Positions 27,052-35,791 are shown, counted from the first letter of the stretch. The stretch: DNA of 36,425 nucleotides from Robiginitomaculum sp. (GCA_015485335.1 WFTT01000139.1:1-36425), one strand, 5' to 3'. Notes: generated by a model not told the origin, from the letters alone. Translations and numbers: made by a program.

Positions 27052-28230
27052 ATGAGCACTCCCCTGACTTTTGATTGGCAAGATCCGCTAATGCTGGATC
27101 TGGAGCTGAACGAAGACGAACGCATGGTTCGCGATGCAGCAAGAAGCTATGCGCAAGACAAGCTGATGCCCCGTATTTTAACTGCCAATCGCGAAGAGCG
27201 CTTTGATCGGGAGATCATGTTTGAGATGGGGGAGATGGGCTTTTTGGGCTCCACTTTGCCTGAAAAATATGGCTGTTCCGAAACTTCGCACGTCATATAC
27301 GGGCTGATTGCCCGCGAAATCGAACGGGTGGATTCGGGGTATCGCTCGGTGATGAGCGTACAATCATCCCTGGTGATGTACCCGATTTATGAATTTGGCA
27401 GTGAGGCCATGCGTGAAAAATGGCTGCCTGGTCTGGCCAGTGGGGACAAGGTTGGCTGCTTTGGCCTGACCGAGGCTGATGGCGGTTCGGACCCCGGGGC
27501 CATGCGCACCAACGCTAAAAAGGTTGATGGTGGCTATGTGCTGAACGGCTCTAAAATGTGGATTTCCAATGCCCCGATTGCTGATGTGGCGGTGGTCTGG
27601 GCCAAACTGGATGGCGTGATTCGCGGCTTTGTGGTCGAGCGCGGCATGAAGGGGTTCTCTACCCCAAAAATTGAGGGGAAAATGTCCCTGCGGGCTTCTA
27701 TCACCGGCGAGTTGGCACTGGATGATGTGTTTGTACCCGAAGAAAACCTGTTTCCCGAGGTCAAAGGCCTGCGCGGGCCGTTCTCGTGCCTGAACAAAGC
27801 GCGATATGGCATTGCCTGGGGCGCCATGGGCGCGGCGGAATTTTGCTGGCACGGGGCGCGTTCCTACGCCATGGACCGGGTGGTGTTTGGCAAGCCGATT
27901 GCGCAAACGCAATTGGTACAAAAAAAGCTGGCCGACATGCAGACCGAAATTACGCTGGGTCTGTTGGGCGCGCTGCGCCTTGGCCGCCTGATTGATGAAG
28001 GGGCCTTTATCCCCGAGGCGATCTCGCTGATGAAGCGCAATAATTGTGGCAAGGCGCTGGATATTGCGCGGGCCTCGCGGGATATTCATGGCGGCAATGG
28101 CATTTCAGATGAATATCATGTCATTCGCCACATGGTGAATTTAGAAACCGTCAACACCTATGAAGGCACCCACGACGTGCACGCGCTGATCCTGGGCCGC
28201 GCCCAGACTGGCTTGCAGGCGTTCTATTAA
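27052..28230 (+). CDS. gcdH: Glutaryl-CoA dehydrogenase
   Basis: This 392-residue acyl-CoA dehydrogenase oxidises and decarboxylates glutaryl-CoA to crotonyl-CoA in lysine, tryptophan and glutarate catabolism. Features that separate GcdH from other members are visible: [33 protein letters not shown] and the catalytic Glu371 in [19 protein letters not shown]. The ATG at 27052 is chosen because AAAGG lies about eight bases upstream and the family starts near FDWQDPL. The stop and the next start overlap (TAATG), so it is translationally coupled to the YciI gene. Confidence 0.94.
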   Translation: MSTPLTFDWQDPLMLDLELNEDERMVRDAARSYAQDKLMPRILTANREERFDREIMFEMGEMGFLGSTLPEKYGCSETSHVIYGLIAREIERVDSGYRSVMSVQSSLVMYPIYEFGSEAMREKWLPGLASGDKVGCFGLTEADGGSDPGAMRTNAKKVDGGYVLNGSKMWISNAPIADVAVVWAKLDGVIRGFVVERGMKGFSTPKIEGKMSLRASITGELALDDVFVPEENLFPEVKGLRGPFSCLNKARYGIAWGAMGAAEFCWHGARSYAMDRVVFGKPIAQTQLVQKKLADMQTEITLGLLGALRLGRLIDEGAFIPEAISLMKRNNCGKALDIARASRDIHGGNGISDEYHVIRHMVNLETVNTYEGTHDVHALILGRAQTGLQAFY

Positions 28231-28532
28231 TGGCCCTTCAGATTTTCATGGTCACGGCATTGGACCACCCGCTCAGCACTGATAAACGGGCAAATCTGCG
28301 ACCCGATCATTTGCGCTGGATCGAAAAAGAGGCCGATGCCTTTTTGATGGCAGGGCCATTGCGCGAAACGGCAGATGGGCCGGTGATCGGCTCGCACCTG
28401 ATGATGCGGGCAAAAGATGAGGCGGCGCTGCACACCATCTTGGCCACAGACCCCTATACGCAAGGCGATCTCTTCGCTTCGGTAACCATTTCGCATTTTC
28501 AGCCGGTCATGGGGGCGTGGCTAACAACGTGA
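28230..28532 (+). CDS. YciI-like protein
   Basis: This 100-residue protein of the YciI family has a ferredoxin-like alpha/beta fold. The conserved start (FMVTALDHPLSTDKRANLRPDHLRWI) provides the His/Asp residues seen at the putative active site, and the C-terminal half has DPYTQGDLFASVTISHF. The family has no firmly established reaction. Its first base is the last base of the gcdH stop codon, so it is translated with gcdH and may help with a step in the same acyl-CoA pathway. Confidence 0.88.
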   Translation: MALQIFMVTALDHPLSTDKRANLRPDHLRWIEKEADAFLMAGPLRETADGPVIGSHLMMRAKDEAALHTILATDPYTQGDLFASVTISHFQPVMGAWLTT

Positions 28533-28600
28533 GCACATCGGACATATCACGGATCAAAAATGGTACCATTGCCTAGGTGCGCTATTGCTTGCCACCGGGG

Positions 28601-29827
28601 CTATGGTCTGGGTGGTGGAGGCGGGTCTGGCCGCTGCCCGGCGCCCATTGGCAAAGGATTTCTCTTTCCCTCGTAAATATTGATACTGCCATCCGGGTGT
28701 CTCTGGAAATCGCCACAGGTCCCGCCCCCGCAATATCTCGCCACGTAATAGTAATACCTCCCAGGAACGGCGCTTCGGTCAAATACATAATTACCGTCGG
28801 CTATGTGCTTGCATTTTCTTATTACATTCCGAACATTGTATGATTCGCAACGGTATATCTGGGTAACCGGATCGTGCGCCAGCACACCCTCAGGCTTGGG
28901 TGGAGCGGATACAATCGAAATATAATCCCGATGGTAATAGTGCGTTGGGTTAGAGACCTTCATATCCCACACGACTTGCAGTTTCTTCTTCATGCCAGCG
29001 ACATATTCCGTTGTTGGCGTGGCAAAACACCCTGCCTCTTTATTGCATGCCCAGATCTTGTAGTAGACGGTGACGCCACCGGGTGCATGCCTGTCATCAA
29101 ATGAGGTCGTGGTGAGCTGAAGGGCAATCTCGCTGCATATGTCCCTGCGCCTCATGCAACGCGATACAATATAACGGTCAGCAATTGGCACGGGAGACCA
29201 GGAAATATGCACCTTGTCTTCATACGTTCCCATGGACGCCGTTATGTCTGATGGGTAGGTCATCATTGCGCCTCTGGCGACATCAGACAAGCGGGAGCAG
29301 AGCACCGTGCAAGCTCTTACGCGATAATAATACCATACCCCTTTTTCGGGAACGGTTCTGTCAGTGAAAGCAAGGCTTGTCGGCCAGACATGATTGCCAT
29401 TCACCGAATTTTGCTGTCCCTCGCTGGGACAGGATGAAACAGTCTGGTCTGCGCAACGAAAGACCTCGTAACGCAGATTGCTCTCATGGGCATGGCTGGC
29501 GGGCTTTCCGTGTATGGTAACGGGATTCCACGTCACTTTCAGTCCGCCATTTTTATAACTCACCTTTACGCCCGTTACCTTGTCGGGCCGGGGGAGGCTG
29601 TCCATAACGGACTGTGCTGCGGATCGTGCCACGGGCTTTCTGGCGACCTGTAACAACAGCATGCCATTGGTTGCGACCATCATCGGCAGCCCGACCGAAT
29701 GATTCTGTGACAATGAGAAAAGAGGTGGTTTTTGTTCGGCATGAGCCATGCCAGTTGATAATGACAACAGCAATGCAAGATTTGCCACCAGCCAGCAAGC
29801 ATTCTTGTACCCGGAAAATACTTTCAT
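28601..29827 (-). CDS. Exported FN3-like protein with paired cysteines
   Basis: This 408-residue protein has a signal peptide (hydrophobic 11-28, cleavage after AHA) and three fibronectin type III-like repeats (about 83-185, 192-278 and 284-375). Each repeat has a cysteine pair after the first RC motif and a second pair after YYY.(V/I): 125/133 and 173/177, 224/231 and 261/267, 327/339 and 366/371. These probably form six disulphides. A Pro-rich tail closes it. GGGGGG before the ATG at 29827 fixes the start over a longer frame. The DNA looks less GC-rich than its neighbours, and the gene interrupts the acyl-CoA genes on the other strand. Its function is unknown, perhaps surface binding. Confidence 0.8.
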   Translation of the reverse strand: MKVFSGYKNACWLVANLALLLSLSTGMAHAEQKPPLFSLSQNHSVGLPMMVATNGMLLLQVARKPVARSAAQSVMDSLPRPDKVTGVKVSYKNGGLKVTWNPVTIHGKPASHAHESNLRYEVFRCADQTVSSCPSEGQQNSVNGNHVWPTSLAFTDRTVPEKGVWYYYRVRACTVLCSRLSDVARGAMMTYPSDITASMGTYEDKVHISWSPVPIADRYIVSRCMRRRDICSEIALQLTTTSFDDRHAPGGVTVYYKIWACNKEAGCFATPTTEYVAGMKKKLQVVWDMKVSNPTHYYHRDYISIVSAPPKPEGVLAHDPVTQIYRCESYNVRNVIRKCKHIADGNYVFDRSAVPGRYYYYVARYCGGGTCGDFQRHPDGSINIYEGKRNPLPMGAGQRPDPPPPPRP

Positions 29828-30068
29828 AATTCCCCCCTGCCCACGCTCTTGAGTGCGAAAATACAAACATCTTGTTGCATGTTGGTCAACAATATACTCG
29901 TGTTCATGAGCGGGGCACACGCCTTTGCACCATTGGCAATTTGCCGTGGCAAGCGCATCTTTGCTCTCGACGGGCCAATCCGGCTGGGGCATTCTTGGCC
30001 GTAGGTTTAGGTTTGGTATTGAGAACCAGGCCGGCAGAAACTTTGGTTCAAATGCATAAATTGAATGT

Positions 30069-30084
30069 AATATTCCGGGATATT
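30069..30084. promoter_or_regulatory. Near-perfect dyad before the crotonase gene
   Basis: AATATTCCGGGATATT has arms that match except for one T-G pair, and it lies four bases before the ATG at 30089. It includes the presumed ribosome binding site CGGGA, so a bound protein or hairpin could affect translation or transcription. Confidence 0.3.
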
Positions 30085-30088
30085 GAAC

Positions 30089-30871
30089 ATGGGCGCGTCT
30101 GACGACCTATACCTGACCAAAAACGCTCCCATAGGGGAACTGGTGCTGAATCGGCCCTTGGCCCGCAATGCCATCAGCAATGCCATGTGGCGAGCTATAC
30201 CGGGCCTAATTGGCAAGGCCGCCAGCGATCCGGCGATCCGGGTGCTGGTGGTGCATGGTGGGGATGGCGGCGCCTTTAGCGCCGGTGCCGACATTGCCGA
30301 ACTGGCCAATATTGCCGATGCCCCCGAAGCAGCAGATCGTTTTCACACACAAATGCGCGTGGCACTGGAAACACTGGCCAGTTTTCCGGGGCCGGTAATT
30401 GCCCGCATTGACGGTCCCTGCATCGGGGCCGGGTTGGCGCTGGCGTTGGCCTGTGATCTGCGCTTTGCCGCGAACACCGCCCGCTTTGGGGTAACCCCGG
30501 CCAAACTGGGCTTGACCTATCCACTATCTGATACACGGGCGCTGGTAGCGCTGATCGGCGCGGCGCGGGCCAAGGATCTGATTTTTTCCGCCCGCCTGAT
30601 GGATGCAGACGAGGCGTTGCGCCTTGGCCTGGTGGAACGGGTTCTGCCTGAACATGAACTGATTGATTGCACTCAGAGCTATGCACAGCAATTGTGCGAA
30701 CGTTCCGCCCACACCCAGCGCACCATGAAAGCCATGATCAATGCGATGGTCGATCACGATCCCGTGCTGTCCCTTCAAAGCCAGGATGTTTTCATAGAGA
30801 GTTTTTCCATTACTGACTTCAAGGAAGGCGTTCTTGCTTTTTCGCAAAAGCGCAAACCTGACTTTTCCTGA
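30089..30871 (+). CDS. Enoyl-CoA hydratase/isomerase family protein (atypical active site)
   Basis: This 260-residue crotonase-fold protein has the oxyanion-hole regions FSAGADIAEL and DGPCIGAGLALALACDL and a C-terminal FAFV-like end (LAFSQKRKPDF). The two glutamates used by classical enoyl-CoA hydratase are replaced: Ala117 where GGGCELA has Glu, and Pro137 where FGQPE has Glu. Simple hydration is therefore doubtful; isomerase, thioesterase or another crotonase reaction is possible. The ATG at 30089 is used; a TTG two codons upstream is open. It starts a + strand run with the GST and CoA-transferase genes. Confidence 0.88.
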   Translation: MGASDDLYLTKNAPIGELVLNRPLARNAISNAMWRAIPGLIGKAASDPAIRVLVVHGGDGGAFSAGADIAELANIADAPEAADRFHTQMRVALETLASFPGPVIARIDGPCIGAGLALALACDLRFAANTARFGVTPAKLGLTYPLSDTRALVALIGAARAKDLIFSARLMDADEALRLGLVERVLPEHELIDCTQSYAQQLCERSAHTQRTMKAMINAMVDHDPVLSLQSQDVFIESFSITDFKEGVLAFSQKRKPDFS

Positions 30872-30889
30872 ACCATAAGGACTTACGCT

Positions 30890-31543
30890 ATGATCAAACT
30901 CTACAACTCTGCCCTCTCTCCATTTGCAGCGCGTGTGCGCATGGCTCTCTATTTCAAGGGTATTGACTGGGAAGACGTCTCGCCGCCAGGCGGCCTGAAA
31001 TCCGAAGAATACCTGTCTATTAATCCCGCCGGGCGCATTCCAGTACTGGAAATGGAAAGCGGCTATCAATTACCCGAATCCGAAGTGATTATGGAATATC
31101 TGGAAGATGCCTATCCCGGCCCCACTTTGCGCCCCCAAGATCCGGAATTGCGCGCCCGGGCGCGGGTGCTGGCCCGCATTTCTGATTTTCATGTGGCCGA
31201 GCATATGCGTCCCCTTTTTGGTCAACTGAGTGCCAAGGACAAGGACCAGGCGGTCATCAAGGCCAGCTTTGCCAATATTGATGATGGTTTGCGTTATCTG
31301 GAGGCCCAGCTTCGCCCCGGCCCATGGGCGGTAGGTGCTGATATCAGCACCGCGGATTGTGCCCTCGTGCCGGTCTTGTTCTTTGTCGAAATGCTGGGCG
31401 GGGTTTATGGCGTTGCCAACATTTTTGGTGCCCATGACAAGGTTTCGACCTATTGGGCGGCGGCCAAGGCCCAGCCCTTGAGCGTGAAAATCCTTGACGA
31501 AATTCAAAAAGGGCTGGCTGAATACATGGCAAGTCAACAATAA
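30890..31543 (+). CDS. Glutathione S-transferase family protein
   Basis: This 217-residue protein has a thioredoxin-like N-terminal domain (MIKLYNSALSPFAARVRMAL), the glutathione-binding cis-Pro block NPAGRIPVLE and the ES..I.EYLED motif that contacts the gamma-glutamyl group. An all-helical C-terminal domain follows (about 85-210). Ser8 or Ser10 in the SALSP loop may activate glutathione. ATAAGGA precedes the ATG. The gene is 18 bp after the crotonase and 9 bp before the CoA-transferase gene, so it is probably co-transcribed with them. The substrate is unknown; maleylacetoacetate isomerase-like activity is one possibility. Confidence 0.88.
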   Translation: MIKLYNSALSPFAARVRMALYFKGIDWEDVSPPGGLKSEEYLSINPAGRIPVLEMESGYQLPESEVIMEYLEDAYPGPTLRPQDPELRARARVLARISDFHVAEHMRPLFGQLSAKDKDQAVIKASFANIDDGLRYLEAQLRPGPWAVGADISTADCALVPVLFFVEMLGGVYGVANIFGAHDKVSTYWAAAKAQPLSVKILDEIQKGLAEYMASQQ

Positions 31544-31552
31544 AGGACTTTG

Positions 31553-32788
31553 ATGACCCAGCCAGAAGGAACTTTGCCCAAAGGGGCCCTGAACGGCGTA
31601 CGCATACTGGACCTTTCCCGTGTGCTGGCCGGGCCGTGGGCGACGCAAACCCTGGCGGACCTTGGGGCCGAAGTTATCAAGGTCGAGCGCCCGGGTGTGG
31701 GCGATGATACCCGCACCTGGGGACCACCCTTTTATGAAGACAAGAACGGTGACCAAAGCGATTCGGCATACTTTATGGTGGCCAATCGCAACAAGGCCTC
31801 CCTCTGTGTGGATTTTTCCACCCCCGAAGGCCGAGCCATCCTGCACGACCTGATCGGCAAATGCGATGTGCTGATGGAAAACTTCAAGACCGGGCATCTG
31901 GCACGTTACGGCCTGGACTATGAAAGCGCCATCGCCCTGAACCCAGCGCTGGTTTATTGCTCGATCACCGGCTTTGGCCAGACCGGACCGATGAGTGATC
32001 GCGCCGGTTATGACTATCTGGTTCAGGCCATGAGCGGTCTGATGAGCGTCACCGGCGAGGCGGATGCCCCCCCCACCAAAGTGGGCCTGGCCATATCGGA
32101 TCTGGTATCCGGGCTATATGCTTCCAACGCCATTATCGCCGCCCTGTTCAGTGCGCGCCAAACCGGCAAGGGCCAACATATCGATATCTCGCTTCTGGAT
32201 TGCCAGATGGCGGTGATGACCAATCAGGCGGCCAATACCATGCTGACCGGCCAGGACGCCCAGCGCATGGGCACGCGCCATCCGTCGCTGGCCCCTTATC
32301 AGGTTTATCAGGCCGCCGACGCGCCGGTGGTCATCGCCGTGGCCAATGACGGGCAGTTTGTGCGCCTGTGCGATGCCATTGGTCTGCAGGGCCTGCATCA
32401 TGATGCGCGCTTTGCCACCAATGCGGCGCGTATTGAAAACCGTGACGCGCTGGATGAACTGATCGCGCCCCTGATTCTGGCGCGACCGATCATATGCTGG
32501 ATCGAGGCGCTGGCCGCCGTTGGCGTGCCGTGCAGCGCACTGAACACCGTCAAGCAAGCTCTTGATGAACCCCAAGTGATCGCCCGGGGTATGATTGATA
32601 CGATGCCCCGTGATGATCTGGACAGGGATATATCCGTCATGGCCTCGCCCTTGCGCCTTTCCGAAACCCCGGTGCGCACGCCCAAGGCCCCGCCAAAACT
32701 GGGCGCGGATAGTGATGAAGTTCTGAAATCTCTCTTGAACCTTGATGATCTGAAAATTGCCCGCCTGCGAAGAAAAGGCATTATCTAG
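31553..32788 (+). CDS. CaiB/BaiF family CoA-transferase (possible glutarate CoA-transferase)
   Basis: This 411-residue class III CoA-transferase starts GVRILDLSRVLAGPWATQTLADLGAEVIKVE, the family hallmark. The catalytic Asp is Asp154 in GYDYLVQAMSGLMSVTG. Other blocks are NRNKASLCVDF and GQHIDISLLDCQ. Family members move CoA between carboxylic acids through an aspartyl-CoA intermediate. With gcdH 3 kb upstream, succinyl-CoA:glutarate CoA-transferase (GcdG-like) is the best guess. The ATG at 31553 is preferred to the TTG at 31550 because AAAGGA lies five bases before the ATG. Confidence 0.9.
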   Translation: MTQPEGTLPKGALNGVRILDLSRVLAGPWATQTLADLGAEVIKVERPGVGDDTRTWGPPFYEDKNGDQSDSAYFMVANRNKASLCVDFSTPEGRAILHDLIGKCDVLMENFKTGHLARYGLDYESAIALNPALVYCSITGFGQTGPMSDRAGYDYLVQAMSGLMSVTGEADAPPTKVGLAISDLVSGLYASNAIIAALFSARQTGKGQHIDISLLDCQMAVMTNQAANTMLTGQDAQRMGTRHPSLAPYQVYQAADAPVVIAVANDGQFVRLCDAIGLQGLHHDARFATNAARIENRDALDELIAPLILARPIICWIEALAAVGVPCSALNTVKQALDEPQVIARGMIDTMPRDDLDRDISVMASPLRLSETPVRTPKAPPKLGADSDEVLKSLLNLDDLKIARLRRKGII

Positions 32789-32857
32789 TGACGGATGCCC
32801 CATGAGCGCTTATACAGTCGCCCATTAACCGTAACACACAGGAATTGAAGCTCTCGT

Positions 32858-33076
32858 ATGGCTAAAGAAGAACTATTGGAATTTCCCGGCGAAGTGACCG
32901 AATTGCTGCCCAACGCAACCTTTCGCGTGAAGCTGGAAAATGATCATGAGATCATAGCCCACACCGCCGGTAAAATGCGCAAGAACCGCATTCGCGTTCT
33001 GGCAGGCGATAAAGTACTGGTGGAAATGACGCCTTATGACTTGACCAAAGGGCGCATCACCTATCGCTATAAGTAA
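32858..33076 (+). CDS. infA: Translation initiation factor IF-1
   Basis: This 72-residue S1/OB-fold protein has the sequence typical of IF-1: [24 protein letters not shown], then [30 protein letters not shown] and a basic YRYK end. IF-1 occupies the ribosomal A site in initiation. AGGAATTGAAG lies upstream. It begins the infA-maf-RNase E/G-yacG block that is common in alphaproteobacteria, and only four bases separate it from maf. Confidence 0.98.
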   Translation: MAKEELLEFPGEVTELLPNATFRVKLENDHEIIAHTAGKMRKNRIRVLAGDKVLVEMTPYDLTKGRITYRYK

Positions 33077-33080
33077 GCCG

Positions 33081-33680
33081 GTGGGCAAGGGTAAAAACCC
33101 GCGCCTCATTCTGGCCAGCCAAAGCCCAAGGCGGCTGGAATTGCTGGCCACCATTGGTGTTGTGCCGGACGCTGTGCGTGCAGCCGATATTGATGAAACC
33201 CCCAAACCCGACGAGACCCCGCGCCTGCTCGCCAAACGGCTGGGCATTGAAAAGGCGCGTGCTGCCGCCAAGGGCGGCGAAGAGGCCCTTTATCTGGCCG
33301 CCGACACGGTAGTGGGCGTCGGGCGACGTATTTTGGGCAAACCAACGGATGCCGATGATGCCCGTTTTATGTTGCGCCTGATGTCGGGGCGCGCCCACCG
33401 GGTCTATACCGGCATTGCCCTGCACCAGCCAGATGGCACTTTGACCCACAGATTGGTCGAGGCCCGCATCAAGTTCAAACGTCTGACCAGTGCCGAGATT
33501 GAGGGCTATATCAAATCCGGTGAATGGAAAGGCAAAGCCGGTGCCTATGGCATTCAGGGGCTGGCCGGGGTGTTTGTGCTCTCCCTCTCTGGCTCATATA
33601 GCGCCGTGGTCGGCCTGCCACTTTATGAAACGGCGGCCCTTTTGGAGGGTGCAGGTTATCGCGCTTTTCCCAGATCATGA
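33081..33680 (+). CDS. maf: Maf family nucleotide pyrophosphatase
   Basis: This 199-residue Maf/HAM1-like enzyme hydrolyses non-canonical or modified nucleoside triphosphates. It starts with PRLILASQSPRRLELL and has ADTVVGVGRRILGKP, the catalytic GEWKGKAGAYGIQG block and SGSYSAVVGLPLYET. Which subgroup (dTTP/UTP or m7GTP type) it belongs to is not settled by sequence alone. It starts with GTG four bases after infA and overlaps the RNase E/G start by four bases (ATGA), so it is translationally coupled on both sides. Confidence 0.94.
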   Translation: MGKGKNPRLILASQSPRRLELLATIGVVPDAVRAADIDETPKPDETPRLLAKRLGIEKARAAAKGGEEALYLAADTVVGVGRRILGKPTDADDARFMLRLMSGRAHRVYTGIALHQPDGTLTHRLVEARIKFKRLTSAEIEGYIKSGEWKGKAGAYGIQGLAGVFVLSLSGSYSAVVGLPLYETAALLEGAGYRAFPRS

Positions 33681-34744
33681 GCAACACACTGATCCTTGAT
33701 GTGGCCCCCGGCGAGACCCGGGCCGGCCTGTTTGACCAAGATGGCACGGCATTGGCGCTGTATGTGGATCGCGCCTCTGATGCGGCTAGCCACGCCAGAA
33801 ACGGCGCACTTTATTGCGGCCGCGTGCGCGCGGTCGAGACCAGCCTGAACGCTGCCTTTGTTGATCTGGGCGTAGGGCCGCCGGGTTTTTTGCCTTTGGG
33901 CAAGGCGCGTGGTCATGACAAGGTTTTTGAAGGGGCCGCCATTATTGTGCGCATCCGACGCGAGGCCTTTGCCGAAAAAGGCCCGTTATTGATGCTGGAT
34001 AGCGCCTCCGGTGATGATGCCAGACATCCCTGCCCGTCTTTGATCGCCCCGGCCCCGGATTTTGTGCACAGAATCAATGCCAAAGAGGCAATTGTTCGCG
34101 AGGCCACGCGCGAGGACCGCGAAACTCTGGATGCCGTATTTGAGGCGGTGCTTAGCCCGCTGGTCCGACTGCCGGGCGGTGGCGAAGTAATGATCGAACC
34201 CACCCGCGCCATGGTTGCCGTCGATGTGGATACCGCGTCGGATGCCCGCCGGGCGCTGGAGGTCAATAGCGAGGCCATCGAAACGATTTTTCGCCAACTG
34301 GCGCTGCGAGGACTGGCCGGCATTATCGCCATCGACTTTGCCCCCATGAAAGGGGCCAAAGAGCGCAAAAAACTGAACACCGCGCTGATGCAGGCCGTGT
34401 CCGCCCAACATGGTCGCATAGAGGCAGAGCCGCTTAACCGTTTTGGCGTAGCCGTTTTAACCCTGCAACGCCGCCATCGGCCCATTGCCGAGATCATGCT
34501 GGATGACAAGGGTAATCCGCTTGTCGAAACGGTGGCATTAAGCGCCCTGCGTTGCGCGCAGAACGAACACCGCGCCCAACCGGCCAAAGCCATCACCGTC
34601 TACGCCCATGGTACGGTCATTGACTGGCTGAACGCTCACAAGGATGATTGGGCCGAGCCCTTTCTTTCACACCTTGGTGGACGATTAACACTGGAAGTCA
34701 ACGCCACCCTTCACAAGGATCAGTTTGAGGTGATTGCCCAATGA
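33677..34744 (+). CDS. Short RNase E/G family endoribonuclease
   Basis: This 355-residue protein has an S1-like N-terminal domain (YCGRVRAVETSLNAAFVDLG) and the catalytic DNase I-like part with metal-binding Asp183 (VDVDTAS) and Asp220 (IDFAPM). It is much shorter than RNase E or G. The 5'-sensor/RNase H-like part is reduced, the CPxC zinc-link used for tetramer formation is absent, and the C-terminal domain is a compact remainder. The product is probably active in RNA processing, perhaps as a monomer. It overlaps maf and yacG by four bases each, which indicates a coupled operon. Confidence 0.9.
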   Translation: MSNTLILDVAPGETRAGLFDQDGTALALYVDRASDAASHARNGALYCGRVRAVETSLNAAFVDLGVGPPGFLPLGKARGHDKVFEGAAIIVRIRREAFAEKGPLLMLDSASGDDARHPCPSLIAPAPDFVHRINAKEAIVREATREDRETLDAVFEAVLSPLVRLPGGGEVMIEPTRAMVAVDVDTASDARRALEVNSEAIETIFRQLALRGLAGIIAIDFAPMKGAKERKKLNTALMQAVSAQHGRIEAEPLNRFGVAVLTLQRRHRPIAEIMLDDKGNPLVETVALSALRCAQNEHRAQPAKAITVYAHGTVIDWLNAHKDDWAEPFLSHLGGRLTLEVNATLHKDQFEVIAQ

Positions 34745-34926
34745 GCACCCCCGTTTGCCCGCTTTGTAAAAAACCGGCGGATGAAAAACACAAACCATTT
34801 TGCTCTAAACGCTGTGCCGATATCGACCTTGGCCGCTGGCTGAAGGGCAATTATGTGGTGCCGGGACCAGCCATAGACGAAAGCGAAGGCCTGCCTTCTG
34901 ATGACCCGAGCGAAACCCAGGACTGA
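34741..34926 (+). CDS. yacG: DNA gyrase inhibitor YacG, zinc-binding
   Basis: This 61-residue protein holds the YacG zinc site with four cysteines: Cys6 and Cys9 (CPLC), and Cys21 and Cys25 (FCSKRC). The conserved helix DIDLGRWLKGNYVVPG follows. In Escherichia coli YacG binds GyrB and inhibits DNA binding. The tail is short and acidic. It overlaps the end of the RNase E/G gene by four bases and is the last gene of the block before tRNA-Phe. Confidence 0.94.
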   Translation: MSTPVCPLCKKPADEKHKPFCSKRCADIDLGRWLKGNYVVPGPAIDESEGLPSDDPSETQD

Positions 34927-35036
34927 ATTAAACTGTCGCCGACCTGCACCTGCGCAAGAAAAGCCATAGACAGGGGCGGCACGCTTTCCTATAAACCCCG
35001 CTCCCCTGCCAAGGACCCGTCTTTGGCAAACCCGGC

Positions 35037-35111
35037 GCCCGGGTAGCTCAGGGGTAGAGCAGTGGACTGAAAATCCTCGTGTCGGTGGTTCAAATCCGCC
35101 CCCGGGCACCA
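35037..35111 (+). tRNA. tRNA-Phe (GAA)
   Basis: The cloverleaf is complete: acceptor GCCCGGG/CCCGGGC, D-arm GCTC/GAGC, anticodon loop CTGAAAA with anticodon GAA, T-arm GGTGG/CCGCC, discriminator A and encoded CCA. The anticodon stem GTGGA/TCCTC has a T-T mismatch at the second pair. Six T follow within three bases of the 3' end, possibly aiding termination. A perfect palindrome, CATTCAATTGAATG (35120-35133), lies just downstream. Confidence 0.96.
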
Positions 35112-35155
35112 TTTTTTCTCATTCAATTGAATGGATGATGGCGTACCTTAGCGTT

Positions 35156-35791
35156 CTATCCTTCCTGTGGATCGGATTTTCGTCCGCGCCAGGAAAGAAA
35201 AGTTTTTATTACCGTTCCAAAAAATAAACCCGCTATTGCGCCCTCAAAAAGCCCTGCAATAACAGCATGTGAATTGAACTCATGCATGAAGCCAACTTGG
35301 GCAATATAAAATACTGACATTGCGCCGCCAAAGTACAGCCCCAGTTTTATTCCGCTTATGCCTTTTAAGGGCGTGTGTTCGAGAGATTCAGTTTTTGCCA
35401 AACGCGACAACTCCCACGCCTTAAAGCGTTCAGCAAAAATGATCTGCAGGGGCTTCCATACCGGGAATAAAATAACCAACAAAATAATTGAAAACACATT
35501 CAACAACGTTGGTATTTTTTCCCCGCATTCAGGGCAGTACAACCCATCATAATGGAAAAAAGCATTCCCTTTTCCCCAGCGTCTGGAAGTGTGCAAGGTT
35601 TGGCAATGCGGACATTGTATATACTGACGATTTGCATATATTTCGTTTGATTGTTTATCAACCAAGGTAAGTTTCGGGATTCGCTGCCCCAGTATTAATT
35701 CGTTAAACGCCAAACCCGGATTTAAAACCCAGTGCACAAGAAGCAGGTTTGGCAGTTTAATTGCCTTATACCTGCTCATATCCGACTTCAT
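35156..35791 (-). CDS. Membrane protein with zinc ribbon, unknown function
   Basis: This 211-residue protein has a four-cysteine zinc ribbon (CPHC at 60-63, CPEC at 86-89) and then three membrane helices (about 96-116, 147-170 and 176-198). The N-terminal stretch LLLVHWVLNPGLAFNELILGQRIPK looks partly membrane-associated. I do not recognise a named family. GAGGTG seven bases upstream supports the ATG at 35791. The gene and its upstream region look AT-richer than the rest of the window and lie next to a tRNA gene, which suggests recent acquisition. Confidence 0.75.
   Translation of the reverse strand: MKSDMSRYKAIKLPNLLLVHWVLNPGLAFNELILGQRIPKLTLVDKQSNEIYANRQYIQCPHCQTLHTSRRWGKGNAFFHYDGLYCPECGEKIPTLLNVFSIILLVILFPVWKPLQIIFAERFKAWELSRLAKTESLEHTPLKGISGIKLGLYFGGAMSVFYIAQVGFMHEFNSHAVIAGLFEGAIAGLFFGTVIKTFLSWRGRKSDPQEG

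Noticed and set aside
29872-30102. 76-residue open frame on the + strand upstream of the crotonase
   Set aside because: No ribosome binding site or motif; the composition is atypical and it overlaps the crotonase start.
35120-35133. Perfect palindrome CATTCAATTGAATG as tRNA terminator
   Set aside because: It has no loop and lies after the T-run, so it cannot form a standard terminator; it is recorded only as a nearby palindrome.
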